Positions 7,450 to 15,763 of a DNA stretch of 26,842 bases are shown here, in pieces; the stretch's first letter is position 1, and every line of letters begins with the position of its first letter. The notes beneath the pieces were generated by a model. The model was not told the origin of the DNA, did no database searches, and saw only the letters and a program-made list of their open reading frames with translations. Position numbers and translations under genes: made by a program. This DNA comes from Deltaproteobacteria bacterium. Lineage in GTDB: Bacteria > Desulfobacterota > Desulfobacteria > Desulfobacterales > UBA11574. The stretch spans positions 1 through 26,842 of the forward strand of contig JAFCZV010000011.1 of the NCBI GenBank assembly GCA_019314155.1, in the 5' to 3' direction.

Positions 7450-8057
7450 TAGCTGTTTTCTTCTTTTGTTTTATTGAACCAGAAAAGTTCAAGGCAGCGC
7501 CTCAGAAACATTCTTGCTCTGTATAGCATCACCCAGCTATTGGTCGGGGAAACCTCCAAAGCATTACAAATTTCTTTGGTACTATAACCTTCCATTTCCT
7601 TTAACATGAAGGCTTTGGACTGCCGGTCGGGAAGTTTTGCCAGACATTTGAAAAGCGTATCCATAAATTCACGCTGTTCATATATTTTCGAAGGGTCCAT
7701 GTTCCATTTTCCCGGCCGGATTTTCCAGCTACCATTCTTATGAAAAAACCCGTTAACGGTTTCGGTTATCGTATCAGTATCGTTTGTTACTTGTTCCCGA
7801 TACTTTTTCCTCAAATAGTCCACAATCTTGTGCTTGAGAATGGCCGAAAGCCAAGTCTTAACGCTGGAACGGCCCTTGAAACTTTTACGGCCGCGCAGAG
7901 CCGCCAGGAAGGTCTCCTGCACCAAGTCTTCAGCCACAGCCTGATCTTTGATACGTGCCACCGCAAACCGGTACAGGTAATCTCCATATCGATCAACCCA
8001 GGTTTCCGGATCAAGGTCAGGACCTGCAACTGAGATTTCTTCTGTTATTTGTGACAT
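7449..8057 (-). CDS. ECF RNA polymerase sigma factor (TIGR02943-like)
   Basis: A 202-residue sigma-70 family protein. Region 2 covers roughly residues 20-90 (WVDRYGDYLYRFAVARIKD, then AEDLVQETFLAALRG and SVKTWLSAILKHKIVDYLRK). Region 4 covers about 135-195, with LPDRQSKAFMLKEMEGYSTK and the helix-turn-helix segment EICNALEVSPTNSWVMLYRA. The linker GSWKIRPGKWNMDPSKIYEQ is typical of the TIGR02943 group as I remember it. It would direct RNA polymerase to a stress regulon that cannot be identified here. The start codon has only a weak upstream GGAT. It is coupled to the anti-sigma gene by a 1-nt overlap. Its own promoter region is very short (28 nt) before a repeat copy at 8086-8150, so the promoter must lie in or across that repeat, or transcription reads through from 8152-9237. 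Confidence 0.93.
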   Translation of the reverse strand: MSQITEEISVAGPDLDPETWVDRYGDYLYRFAVARIKDQAVAEDLVQETFLAALRGRKSFKGRSSVKTWLSAILKHKIVDYLRKKYREQVTNDTDTITETVNGFFHKNGSWKIRPGKWNMDPSKIYEQREFMDTLFKCLAKLPDRQSKAFMLKEMEGYSTKEICNALEVSPTNSWVMLYRARMFLRRCLELFWFNKTKEENS

Positions 8058-8085
8058 GTGGATCCGATCTCACAGAATCAATAAA

Positions 8086-8150
8086 GACGGCTTCGTCAAA
8101 AGTCTTTTGTGAGCGACATCGAGCAAAATCAGACTTTTTACGAGATCATC
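8086..8150 (-). repeat. Copy B of inverted repeat; 65-bp hairpin-forming element
   Basis: Inverted relative to copy A at 7037-7092. It also folds on itself: 8086-8104 and 8132-8150 are inverted arms matching at 14 of 19 positions. It begins 1 nt after the stop codon of the Fe-S protein gene (read on the minus strand) and ends with GACGAAGCCGTC followed by TTTATT, so it might act as a terminator for that gene as well as forming the upstream region of the sigma factor gene. Confidence 0.75.
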
Positions 8151-8151
8151 A

Positions 8152-9237
8152 TTATTTATATCTGCTAAAATCAACTCCGCGCACGATTGCACGTTTTTCA
8201 TACCAGTCCATCTCGTCCTTGGGCGGTGGGACAATCTCTTCCGGCTGTTTCCGTACTAGGGATATAGCTTCCGGTGGGCAGGTTGTAACACAAAGACCGC
8301 AGCCAATACACTTCTTGCGGATTACCTTGTAAGCATCATCTCCCTCTTCGATAGCATTTACTTGACAGCGTTCATCCTTGCAAGTTCCGCAGGCATCACA
8401 CTCATCAGAATTAATTTCCGCGAAATAGTATGAATTGATGACATCAGATGCATTTATCCCTAATTCATTAATTGCCCTTAAGACTCCACAGCAACAACCA
8501 CAGCAATTGCAAATAAAAAAATGGCCGCTTTCAACATTCCAGGTCAGATGGACTAATCCGGCTTCCTCAGCTTTATCAAGTACTCCATAGGCATCGGTTT
8601 TTGAGATTGCACGGTAACGATCTGCATCATCGAAAATGCCGGGAATTGGAGCATAAGCCGTGCAGATTTCCAATGGGTAATCACAACCATCGTCTAACAG
8701 CCGCTTTTCTTTCTTGCATATACAATCAAATACCGCAAAAGACTGACTGTTTTCGATGATATTTGAAACTTGCTCATAAGACAGAGCTTGCTGCTTATTG
8801 GGGATTTCTTTTTCAATGGGAATTACTTGCATTAGTTGAGGCTTATTCTTGAAGAACTGTTTACCGTAGACCTTCCCGAACTCTTCACACATTTCGGCTA
8901 ATTCTCGATCCATGTGGGGGAGTTGAAATTCATAAATCCCAAAGGCCCAAGGTACCATTTTGAACATCTTGACACCACCAAACCCCACCCCAAAAATTTG
9001 CCCTTGTTTCCTCATATCAGACAGATGTTCCTCCAGACCTTCCAATGGGCGCTCAGTTCGCTCTGAAATTTGTTGTGCTGTTTCAAACTCTAATCGTAAA
9101 TCACAAAAAAGCTCAGCGTCTTCCGGCCGGAATATTCTCTTCAACAGTTTGATCTCTACGCCCGAATCGGTTTTTGGGAAACCATTAGGAAGCGTATCAA
9201 GGACTTTGGCCAGATTGTGATAAATTGCTTCACTCAT
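8152..9237 (-). CDS. Multi-cluster 4Fe-4S protein with N-terminal winged-helix-like region
   Basis: A 361-residue cytoplasmic protein. Residues about 28-95 look like a winged-helix segment (ETAQQISERTERPLEGLEEH). A middle cysteine set is C172-x-C174, C185 and C192 (DCICKKEKRLLDDGC). Residues 243-250 form an unusually dense block, CNCCGCCC. The C-terminus carries a two-cluster ferredoxin: C280-x2-C283-x2-C286-x4-C291 and C310-x2-C313-x2-C316-x3-C320, the last followed by Pro as usual. I recognise this architecture as a recurrent but uncharacterised family of anaerobic deltaproteobacteria; an electron-transfer or redox-sensing role is inference. A perfect AAAGGAGG lies 9 nt before the ATG. The gene stands between a MITE-like element upstream and repeat copy B immediately downstream. 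Confidence 0.85.
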   Translation of the reverse strand: MSEAIYHNLAKVLDTLPNGFPKTDSGVEIKLLKRIFRPEDAELFCDLRLEFETAQQISERTERPLEGLEEHLSDMRKQGQIFGVGFGGVKMFKMVPWAFGIYEFQLPHMDRELAEMCEEFGKVYGKQFFKNKPQLMQVIPIEKEIPNKQQALSYEQVSNIIENSQSFAVFDCICKKEKRLLDDGCDYPLEICTAYAPIPGIFDDADRYRAISKTDAYGVLDKAEEAGLVHLTWNVESGHFFICNCCGCCCGVLRAINELGINASDVINSYYFAEINSDECDACGTCKDERCQVNAIEEGDDAYKVIRKKCIGCGLCVTTCPPEAISLVRKQPEEIVPPPKDEMDWYEKRAIVRGVDFSRYK

Positions 9238-9246
9238 GATTTATAG

Positions 9247-9254
9247 CCTCCTTT
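9247..9254 (-). promoter_or_regulatory. Strong ribosome binding site of the Fe-S protein gene
   Basis: AAAGGAGG on the minus strand, 9 nt before the ATG at 9237. It confirms the start and suggests efficient translation compared with the weak sites of the neighbouring genes. Confidence 0.65.
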
Positions 9255-9277
9255 CCTGGTTTAAAAGAAAAATTTGG

Positions 9278-9423
9278 TAGTGTCCATCCACAAATGGTAG
9301 ATTTTGGTTCGGGGCAAGGTCTGAGCGATTTTGAAACCGGAGGAATAGCGTGCTATTTTGAGGATTTCAAAAGAGCGAAAACGCTGCCCAGGGCTAAAAG
9401 ATGCTGTTTGTGGATGGACACTA
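9278..9423. mobile_element. MITE-like element with 17-bp perfect terminal inverted repeats
   Basis: TAGTGTCCATCCACAAA at 9278-9294 is the exact reverse complement of 9407-9423. The 146 bp between and including the ends is non-coding and folds as one long imperfect hairpin (for example TTTTGAAA near 9333 against TTTCAAAA near 9365, and GGGCA against TGCCC). The ends begin with TA, compatible with the TA target duplication of IS630/Tc1-type transposons; that family assignment is inference. No transposase is present. It sits 40 bp upstream of the Fe-S gene, inside the 231 bp gap 9238-9468. Confidence 0.75.
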
Positions 9424-9468
9424 GGTAGATAATGCCCCTTAGCCTGCTAAGTGTCAATCATTATCAAG

Positions 9469-10317
9469 TTAAAGTAAATTGGATATTGAAACCAGTTCCA
9501 ACCAGGGTTCCTTTTGATCCAGTTCTTGTTTGAAATTCCGGAGCGCCGTCAGGGTGGAAAGATGCGGATGTCCGATGCCTATGGCAGCCCCATGTTTCAG
9601 GGCGTGTTGCTTTAAGTGTATGAGCTGGCGGCGGACCGCCTGAATATCCGGGGTATGGTCCAGGAAGACATTTCTCGGTGCGGTTCTCATGTTCAGCCGT
9701 CGGGCCATTTTGTATGCCTGTGAATGCCTGCTCGTCAAGCTGTCTATAAAAAAAAGGTCCTTTTTTTTGATTATTTTTAGCGCGTGGACGACCTTGCTGG
9801 AGCATGATGTAAACCTTGAACCCATGTGGTTGTTCACCCCCGTTGCCTGGGGAATTTGCGACAGGTTCTCTTCGATGGTTTCTTCGATTTTGCGATTTCC
9901 GTATGAGATGTAAACGGCTCCCGGCCCCGGGTGGATTTCGTTGCAGTATGGTTCCATGGGCTGGTGCAGCATGACTTCATGGCTTTTTCCGGTTATTTCG
10001 TCGGCGAGACGGTTGGAATGCCGCAATTGGGGAAGTATGGAGAATGTCATCGGCATATTCAAGGACAAGAACGCCCGTGCCCGGGAGATGCTATACCCGA
10101 TGTCGTCAATGATCAAGGCTATCCTGGACACCGGGGCTGAAAAAGACATCCCTTGCCGACGAGGTTTGGTCATGGGCCAAATGTGTCTTTCGTTGGCTTC
10201 GGCGATGGAAAAAAGGTTCAGTCCAAACAAGGTTCCGGCGAGGTATGTCAGTCCCTTTACCAAGAAAAATCTTCGGTGGCACCCCTGGTTTTTTTCTTCT
10301 TGATACGTTCCCTTCAT
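9469..10317 (-). CDS. Divergent polysaccharide deacetylase family protein (YibQ-like)
   Basis: A 282-residue exported protein with the YibQ/DUF610 pattern: RIALIIDDIGYSISRARAFL (residues 65-84), MTFSILPQLRHS, HEVMLHQPMEP, VNNHMGSRFT, FFIDSLTS and PRNVFLDH. The paired Asp and the HQPMEP and NNHMGS segments line the metal site of the deacetylase fold. The N-terminus has an Arg-pair followed by FLV (HRRFFLVKG, residues 14-22) and a hydrophobic stretch, consistent with a Tat-type or Sec signal peptide. The frame is open upstream to 10479, but that extension lies in non-coding-looking sequence, so I chose the ATG at 10317, though its Shine-Dalgarno is poor. A TTGACC-17-TATTCA pair lies only about 9 nt before it. 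The in vivo substrate is unknown for the family. Confidence 0.87.
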   Translation of the reverse strand: MKGTYQEEKNQGCHRRFFLVKGLTYLAGTLFGLNLFSIAEANERHIWPMTKPRRQGMSFSAPVSRIALIIDDIGYSISRARAFLSLNMPMTFSILPQLRHSNRLADEITGKSHEVMLHQPMEPYCNEIHPGPGAVYISYGNRKIEETIEENLSQIPQATGVNNHMGSRFTSCSSKVVHALKIIKKKDLFFIDSLTSRHSQAYKMARRLNMRTAPRNVFLDHTPDIQAVRRQLIHLKQHALKHGAAIGIGHPHLSTLTALRNFKQELDQKEPWLELVSISNLL

Positions 10318-10465
10318 GATAGGTGCTGAATACAACTTGTTGCGATAAAGGTCAAGAGAAAACACAACATATTGTGATTTAGCGAAAAAGATCAAATTCA
10401 AAACCTTGCATGCTGTTTGCCGAAGAATGGATTTTTGAACCGAATCGGCCAGGGTGGTTTTCGTG

Positions 10466-10494
10466 GCCGGGCCGGGCATTCGGTCCGGCCCGGC
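10466..10494. repeat. GC-rich perfect hairpin (10-bp stem)
   Basis: GCCGGGCCGG (10466-10475) and CCGGCCCGGC (10485-10494) are perfect inverted arms with a 9-nt loop. Neither strand shows a following T-tract, and the flanking genes diverge, so it is not an ordinary terminator. It directly adjoins the palindromic element at 10496-10660. Confidence 0.65.
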
Positions 10495-10495
10495 T

Positions 10496-10660
10496 CAGGG
10501 CAAACGCATTTGAATCCCAATAGAGAGAGAACGCTCCACGACGGCGCATATCTCTTTCCAACCGACTGGAACTTGTGTTTAAGCCCTTCAAACAGCCAGT
10601 CGGTTTCCAAGAGAAACACGCCGTCGCTTCGCTGCACCGAAATCAAATGCGTTCACCCTG
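10496..10660. repeat. 165-bp imperfect palindromic element in a divergent intergenic region
   Basis: Outer arms 10496-10513 and 10643-10660 match at 16 of 18 positions (core AACGCATTTGA). Inner arms of 31 nt, 10539-10569 and 10596-10626, share CGACGGCG, TCTCTT and ACCGACTGG, around a 26-nt loop. It occupies most of the 473 bp gene-free stretch 10318-10790. It has no transposase and no convincing reading frame, so it looks like a dispersed MITE/REP-type repeat, or possibly a structured RNA. Short open frames across it encode nothing recognisable. Confidence 0.7.
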
Positions 10661-10790
10661 TCCGTCGGCAGGTTCAGTCTTTACAATATAGTTACGAGGT
10701 GATATACATGCGGTTGTTTTTTCTCGGGTCTTTGACGGAAGCACCCCTGAGAATCGATTAATGTTTTAAATAGGAAATCGTTGATAACCG

Positions 10791-11417
10791 ATGTTCTACC
10801 GCATTGGAAATTTAGTCATCCGGTCCCCTTTGAGCATTAGAAAGCCCAGGATGGAAGAGGACTGCCTGGTTCTGAAAACCGCCCGATCGTTTCCCCCGGC
10901 GCATCCCTCCACCAGAGTAGCGCTGACCATTTTAAACCGGTTACAGATTAAAAAAGAAGCGAAAATCCTGGACATCGGATGCGGATCGGGGATTCTCGGG
11001 CTTTCAGGGGCCCTAAAAAACAAGGGCAGTGCACAAGGATGCGACATCTCTCCCGGAGCAATACAGGCCACATCGAACAATGTGCGCCTGAACCGGATGG
11101 AAGACAGGTTTCATTTTTTTCGCGGATCTGCGGATGCTGTTTCGGGACAGTTCGACTTGATTCTTGCCAACCTCCATGCCGTCATTCATAGGAAATTGTT
11201 CGACCACTACCAGCGCCTTTTATCCTTTGAGGGTGATTTGCTCGTGGTGTCCGGTTTCTACGATGTTCAGGCTGCGGAGGTGGAGAAGGCGCTGGTCCAA
11301 AGGGGTTTTAAGGTCGTAGAAAGGGTGCAGGTGCATGCCTCTGCACCGGCGCTGACAGAGGAATGTTCTGACACCTGGGTGGGATTTGGGCTCAAAAGGG
11401 TTGCAGGCCACTCATGA
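10791..11417 (+). CDS. Class I SAM-dependent methyltransferase, PrmA-like
   Basis: A 208-residue protein. HPSTRVAL at residues 38-45 resembles the HPTT segment of ribosomal protein L11 methyltransferase (PrmA). Motif I is ILDIGCGSGILGL at 59-71, an acidic residue of motif II is D85 (GCDISPGA), and FDLILANLHA at 121-130 is the PrmA-like motif IV. The protein is about 80 residues shorter than PrmA, lacking most of its L11-recognition domain, so it may modify another target. The substrate is not predictable. The ATG at 10791 has only a weak, distant GGAAA; the ATG at 10851 is a possible later start. It converges with the phosphodiesterase gene, ending 15 bp from its stop. Confidence 0.78.
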   Translation: MFYRIGNLVIRSPLSIRKPRMEEDCLVLKTARSFPPAHPSTRVALTILNRLQIKKEAKILDIGCGSGILGLSGALKNKGSAQGCDISPGAIQATSNNVRLNRMEDRFHFFRGSADAVSGQFDLILANLHAVIHRKLFDHYQRLLSFEGDLLVVSGFYDVQAAEVEKALVQRGFKVVERVQVHASAPALTEECSDTWVGFGLKRVAGHS

Positions 11418-11432
11418 CGGGATGGTTAAATA

Positions 11433-11915
11433 TTAGATGTCTACGATCTGTGTTTTTATGGAATTTCCCCGTATGTGGAGTAAGGCGAGAGACGCTGGAA
11501 AATTACGGCGCGGCTGTGCGGCACTGCCGGGATTCAAAAAGAGGACGCCGCTATTTTCAGCAACAGAAGGACAGTGTAAATGACCATGGATGACGGCGTC
11601 AAAGCCCGACTCCGAAGGGGCAATATCGAGTCTGTGAATATCGTGAATGACATACAGGAGAACATCAGCGACTTCGACGGTCTCTGTTTCGGGGAGTTTC
11701 CTTAGGGATTTGACCATGTCCATGTTGCCCCGGACCGCCAACACCGGAGCGATCGATTTCAGTTTGTTTAGAACTTTGGAACTGCCGACGTCTCCTGCAT
11801 GAATGATGAGGTCGACGCCTTTAAGGGCTTTGACGGCCGTCGTCGAAAGAAGACCATGGGTGTCCGCAATAACCCCTACGACAACATTCTCCTTGTTTTC
11901 GAAATTAACCAACAT
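11433..11915 (-). CDS. YfcE/MJ0936-type metallophosphoesterase
   Basis: A 160-residue calcineurin-like phosphodiesterase. The metal-ligand motifs appear in order: D18-T-H20 (VIADTHG), G41-D42 (IIHAGDVG), G63-N64 (AVRGNMD), a His in VIHDIHR, and the GHLH pair in VIHGHLHCPSV, followed by LNPGSAAQPR, typical of the YfcE family. Such enzymes hydrolyse phosphodiesters in vitro with Mn2+; the physiological substrate is unknown. I chose the ATG at 11915 over a GTG five codons upstream because GGGAAAGG sits 5 nt before it. It lies 148 bp after the end of the large AsmA-like gene on the same strand, with no obvious terminator between. Confidence 0.88.
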   Translation of the reverse strand: MLVNFENKENVVVGVIADTHGLLSTTAVKALKGVDLIIHAGDVGSSKVLNKLKSIAPVLAVRGNMDMVKSLRKLPETETVEVADVLLYVIHDIHRLDIAPSESGFDAVIHGHLHCPSVAENSGVLFLNPGSAAQPRRNFPASLALLHIRGNSIKTQIVDI

Positions 11916-11920
11916 GAGCA

Positions 11921-11928
11921 CCTTTCCC
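11921..11928 (-). promoter_or_regulatory. Ribosome binding site fixing the phosphodiesterase start
   Basis: GGGAAAGG on the minus strand, 5 nt before the ATG at 11915. The upstream in-frame GTG at 11930 would place this site inside the gene. Confidence 0.5.
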
Positions 11929-12063
11929 ACCCGGCATGCAGCGACATGGATCGCCGGGATCTAATCTGCACTTTCAGTAAAAACCCTTTTACTCTGATGG
12001 CCCCAAATCCGCTTGCCTGATGGTTTGCGACACGAAGATTTATCTTCCAATCACTCCGCCGTG

Positions 12064-15000
12064 TTAATGGGGTTGTTGACTTTTCTCCTTATCCGGAGGC
12101 ACGGGTGCTTGATAAAGAAGTACGGGCTCGATCATTTTGACCGGAAGACGGAGCGTTCTTTTCATAATTCCCAACAGTCCCGAGCCCACCGCTGTGGGTG
12201 AAATCGGGGTCACCCGTGGATTGTTCAGATCGCCTTTTATCCGAAACGGAATGGAGATCAAGGATCCCCCGAGGATGTAGTTCACCCCCGGTAGATAACG
12301 GACGATAAAGTCGACGGTTTTTAAAGGTGCCACCAAGACTGTAACATCCATTTTTTTATTGAAATAGTCGACATATCCATGACAGACGATCCCCATGGAC
12401 ATACCGTCGATAACCATTTCGTTTAAATTTAATATGCTTTTTTGAACGTCTGCTTTGATATGGATGGAATGGTAGCCAAACCCTTCTGCGGATAGATCCG
12501 GCATCTTCCCCTTAAACATTTCAGTGATCTGAATAAGATTGGAGATATCTATCAAAATGCTGTAAACTCTGCCCGCGTAGATCCGGCCCTCGGCGGCATC
12601 GAATTCTATGTGTCCTCCGATTGATTGGATCAGTTGTTCATCCTGACCATGTGCCGTCAGTTCTCCATCAAGATTGAAATCACCGTCTACTTTTGTGGCC
12701 TTGTCCAGCAAGCAGGAAACAAGGGATTTGAGTTTTTGTTCACGTGCAGACGGCTTCACATGGACGTCGATCTCCCCGGGGGATATTTTCAACGTGCCGG
12801 GTGTTGAAATGGTGCATAAAATCGCATTCGTGATGGCAACATCTGCAGACCGATCATTAAATATTATGTCGGCCTGGAAGGGATTCCAGGTAAACCCTTT
12901 GAAGGCCAGGGAATCTGTTTTTAATTTCAAGACTCCGCGTATGGGATTTTTCCAGGCTGTTTCGCCCGTCGGGCTGTGGTTTTTTTTACGGTATTTATCC
13001 ATGGCTTGAATGAGCTGATCCAGATCTATTGCCTCGGAGTAGAGTTCCATATTCAAGTTGGGCACATGGGCCGACAAATCCACGTTTCCTCTAAGTTCAA
13101 ACTGGTTGTCCGCCCACAACAGCCTGGCTGTTTCAACCTGAAGGTTATCCTTTATCCCTTCCAGAGAAAGGTCGTTGACAATCAACGGCGATGTGAATGT
13201 CCCCGGAAAGAAAAGATTCTTTGCCTGAACCTTCCCCTGTAAGCTCGAGTTCAAGGGTTGATCCAAAAGCACCCGGGCATGGAAATTTCCGTTTATCCAA
13301 CCGTTTAGGAATTGATTTTCCACGACGATGCCGTCCAGGGTTGATTTGCGTAAATTTCCGGCAAAGAAAAGGTCCGCCGTCCGGTTTTTTTGAGCAAATT
13401 TTATGGATGCGTGGTGTTCCCGGTCTTGGATGGCGAGTTTTTTAATGTTCAATGCATGGGAATTTGCATGAATCTCCGTTGAAACCTTGATTCCCGGCTG
13501 GAAAATCAGATCTCCCGAAAAAACTGTTTCTTTACGATGGTTCCAGGTCAGATGCGCCGTTGAAACCGATATGGGCGGTTTCAAGTGGAGATAAGCCGGC
13601 AGTTTTAAAACGTCTGATATCCATCGCACTGAATCCGGCCCAATGTCTCCCTGAAATGTGATATCCACATGGCTTAAATCCTTCAGATAATCCTTTAAAT
13701 CCCCCGAAACTTTCAATGATGCGTCCAGGATGCGGGTTTGAAAATCGGAAATTGAAATATTCTCGGCAGTCGAGCTGAAAAATCCTTTTGTGACTTCCAA
13801 AATGCCCGGAAACAGGGATGAATTTAAAGCGATATTCCGGGCCTCACCTGCAATTTGGAATTGATAATTATCCGGTTCAAAAAGCTTGCCTTGATATTGC
13901 ATAGAGGACAATGCAATGACACCTTGCACACCCTGCAGATCATAAAGTTTCCTGGAGATTATTTTAGAGGATATGAGCCATGGATATATCTCTTTTAAAT
14001 CTAGGACCACCTTTCCGGAGGTAATTTTCACTTCAGGTGCTTTATCCCAGGATGTCTGACTCGAAAGCGCCGAAAAAGAAGATTTCCCCATGCTTCCGCT
14101 CAAGTTATTTATGCCGGTTGTGATCCCTTTGTAGAAATATCGCCCGCTGTCAATTTTCAAAGGATAAGGCAATCGCCGGTAATTTGCAGACAGATTAAAT
14201 TGAGATATCTCTACCCTCGCATCTATGGAATCGATGCTGTCTCCAAGATAGAGTCTTCCCGTGGCCCTTCCTTTCGGGTTGTCTATTAGAGCCAATTCTT
14301 TGAGAAAGGCATCATTTTTCACCACACGATTCAAGATCGGAGGAAGTTGTGACAGGTCTGCATCCACCGTTATATCGAGATTAAAAAGGGCATCTTTGTC
14401 TTTAAGACCCAATTTCAAACTTCCAGCAAGACATCGGGATGTCTCCAGTTGTGCTTTAAGATCCTGACCGTGCAAGACACCTTTGGAAATCGTTACATTC
14501 CCCTCAACTCCCTCCAGATCCAGCGCCACGCCGGGAACAAAAATCTTGCCGTCCAAAATAATAGCGGGAACTTTTCCGCCTTTTATGATCTTAAAAATAT
14601 TCTGAACAACGGAGTTTTTTCCAAACAGATCCAGGGCGACCTCCCGTGTGGAAGCTACGTCTACGTTTGTGCCCGAAATTTCCAGATCGATTTTCCTGGG
14701 TGTCGAAGAAGACGAAGGCGTGAAATCCAATCTCCCGCTTACATTCAGCTCTGGATAATCGAGTTTGAGTTCGTCCAGGGTGAAGATTAAATTATTTTCA
14801 TTCAGATCGACGCCACCTTTAAACCGTTTAATTTTCAACCCACATTCTTTTTCTCCAGGGTGTATTGTCAGATCGAGAGCTGAACAACTCAAGTCTCCCC
14901 GGATAGATTTTATGCCGTCTGTTTTAAAATTGATATTCAGATTCACCGGGGAAACTTGTACTTCATGATGGAGAAGTGAATAAAGACGCCCGCTTAAAAA

Positions 15001-15690
15001 TTGAGAACGGATCTGCGTTAACTTAATACTTCCACGGCTTTTGAAATTTTCCGGGTTGACAGCTCCTTTTATGGAAATATCTTCCCAGAGGGTTGATTTG
15101 CAACGGATGTCATAACTGATTTTGTGAGTTGTATGGGCAATACGGGCATTGATGTTCTGAAACTTAAAACCGGCCATTTTGTCTTCGATAAAATTGAGAC
15201 GGCCGTTTTTCACGGATATGACAAACCCGGGGGCTTTTTCTGACAAAATTCTTAAGGTGTAACCGATCTTTTCTTCGAGATTCTTAAACCATACGGTCTT
15301 TAAATCGCCTTCTTTTTTTTCCGGTAGGACACTAAGGGCGATTTTTACGTCCGGAGATTTGATATCAATTCCGGCATTCTGAATTTTTCCGATGAACAGC
15401 GGCAGAATTTTAATGGAGATCGTCAACGACGACAGGGTCCCATGGGCGATTCCGGGAACAGAGAAGTTGCCCTGATGAATAATCAATTTGGGTTTCGGGA
15501 AGAAGGATACGTCAAGGTGCTGAAAATCCACCTTGCCGTTGAGTGCTTGTGATATCTCAGCCTGAATTTTTTTTTTAATCGATTCGTGATTGATCACCCG
15601 GGCTGACAGCACCATCAACACGAATAAAAATATAACAACGGCCATCAGAGATCCGATGGTCCATAAAGAAATTTTTGCGGGTTTGTTCAT
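12064..15690 (-). CDS. Large AsmA/YhdP-like envelope protein
   Basis: A protein of about 1208 residues with one N-terminal membrane anchor (SLWTIGSLMAVVIFLFVLMV) and a long periplasmic region of alternating short beta strands. It begins with IKKKIQAEISQALNGKVDFQ and VDIKSPDVKIAL-like repeats typical of AsmA domains. It ends with an AsmA-like C-terminal domain: AEGFGYHSIHIKADVQ, MDVTVLVAPLKTVDFIV, YLPGVNYILGGSLISIPFRI and GDLNNPRVTPISP. Family members form long hydrophobic grooves and are implicated in phospholipid movement between the inner and outer membranes, implying a diderm cell. The frame opens upstream at 15744; I chose the ATG at 15690 because the anchor follows directly, although no strong Shine-Dalgarno is visible. 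It is divergent from gyrA. Confidence 0.85.
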   Translation of the reverse strand: MNKPAKISLWTIGSLMAVVIFLFVLMVLSARVINHESIKKKIQAEISQALNGKVDFQHLDVSFFPKPKLIIHQGNFSVPGIAHGTLSSLTISIKILPLFIGKIQNAGIDIKSPDVKIALSVLPEKKEGDLKTVWFKNLEEKIGYTLRILSEKAPGFVISVKNGRLNFIEDKMAGFKFQNINARIAHTTHKISYDIRCKSTLWEDISIKGAVNPENFKSRGSIKLTQIRSQFLSGRLYSLLHHEVQVSPVNLNINFKTDGIKSIRGDLSCSALDLTIHPGEKECGLKIKRFKGGVDLNENNLIFTLDELKLDYPELNVSGRLDFTPSSSSTPRKIDLEISGTNVDVASTREVALDLFGKNSVVQNIFKIIKGGKVPAIILDGKIFVPGVALDLEGVEGNVTISKGVLHGQDLKAQLETSRCLAGSLKLGLKDKDALFNLDITVDADLSQLPPILNRVVKNDAFLKELALIDNPKGRATGRLYLGDSIDSIDARVEISQFNLSANYRRLPYPLKIDSGRYFYKGITTGINNLSGSMGKSSFSALSSQTSWDKAPEVKITSGKVVLDLKEIYPWLISSKIISRKLYDLQGVQGVIALSSMQYQGKLFEPDNYQFQIAGEARNIALNSSLFPGILEVTKGFFSSTAENISISDFQTRILDASLKVSGDLKDYLKDLSHVDITFQGDIGPDSVRWISDVLKLPAYLHLKPPISVSTAHLTWNHRKETVFSGDLIFQPGIKVSTEIHANSHALNIKKLAIQDREHHASIKFAQKNRTADLFFAGNLRKSTLDGIVVENQFLNGWINGNFHARVLLDQPLNSSLQGKVQAKNLFFPGTFTSPLIVNDLSLEGIKDNLQVETARLLWADNQFELRGNVDLSAHVPNLNMELYSEAIDLDQLIQAMDKYRKKNHSPTGETAWKNPIRGVLKLKTDSLAFKGFTWNPFQADIIFNDRSADVAITNAILCTISTPGTLKISPGEIDVHVKPSAREQKLKSLVSCLLDKATKVDGDFNLDGELTAHGQDEQLIQSIGGHIEFDAAEGRIYAGRVYSILIDISNLIQITEMFKGKMPDLSAEGFGYHSIHIKADVQKSILNLNEMVIDGMSMGIVCHGYVDYFNKKMDVTVLVAPLKTVDFIVRYLPGVNYILGGSLISIPFRIKGDLNNPRVTPISPTAVGSGLLGIMKRTLRLPVKMIEPVLLYQAPVPPDKEKSQQPH

Positions 15691-15763
15691 TATATCTGGA
15701 AAACATGCATTATTTTTTTCGTAAATCATAGCCAATAAATGCAATTTAGTCCAGCGCTTTTAT

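Noticed and set aside
10318..10479. N-terminal extension of the YibQ-like gene by 54 codons
   Set aside because: It places non-signal-like sequence before a clear signal peptide and runs toward the palindromic element.
10379..10646. Short minus-strand reading frames across the palindrome
   Set aside because: They follow the repeat, contain no recognisable domain, and have no convincing ribosome site.
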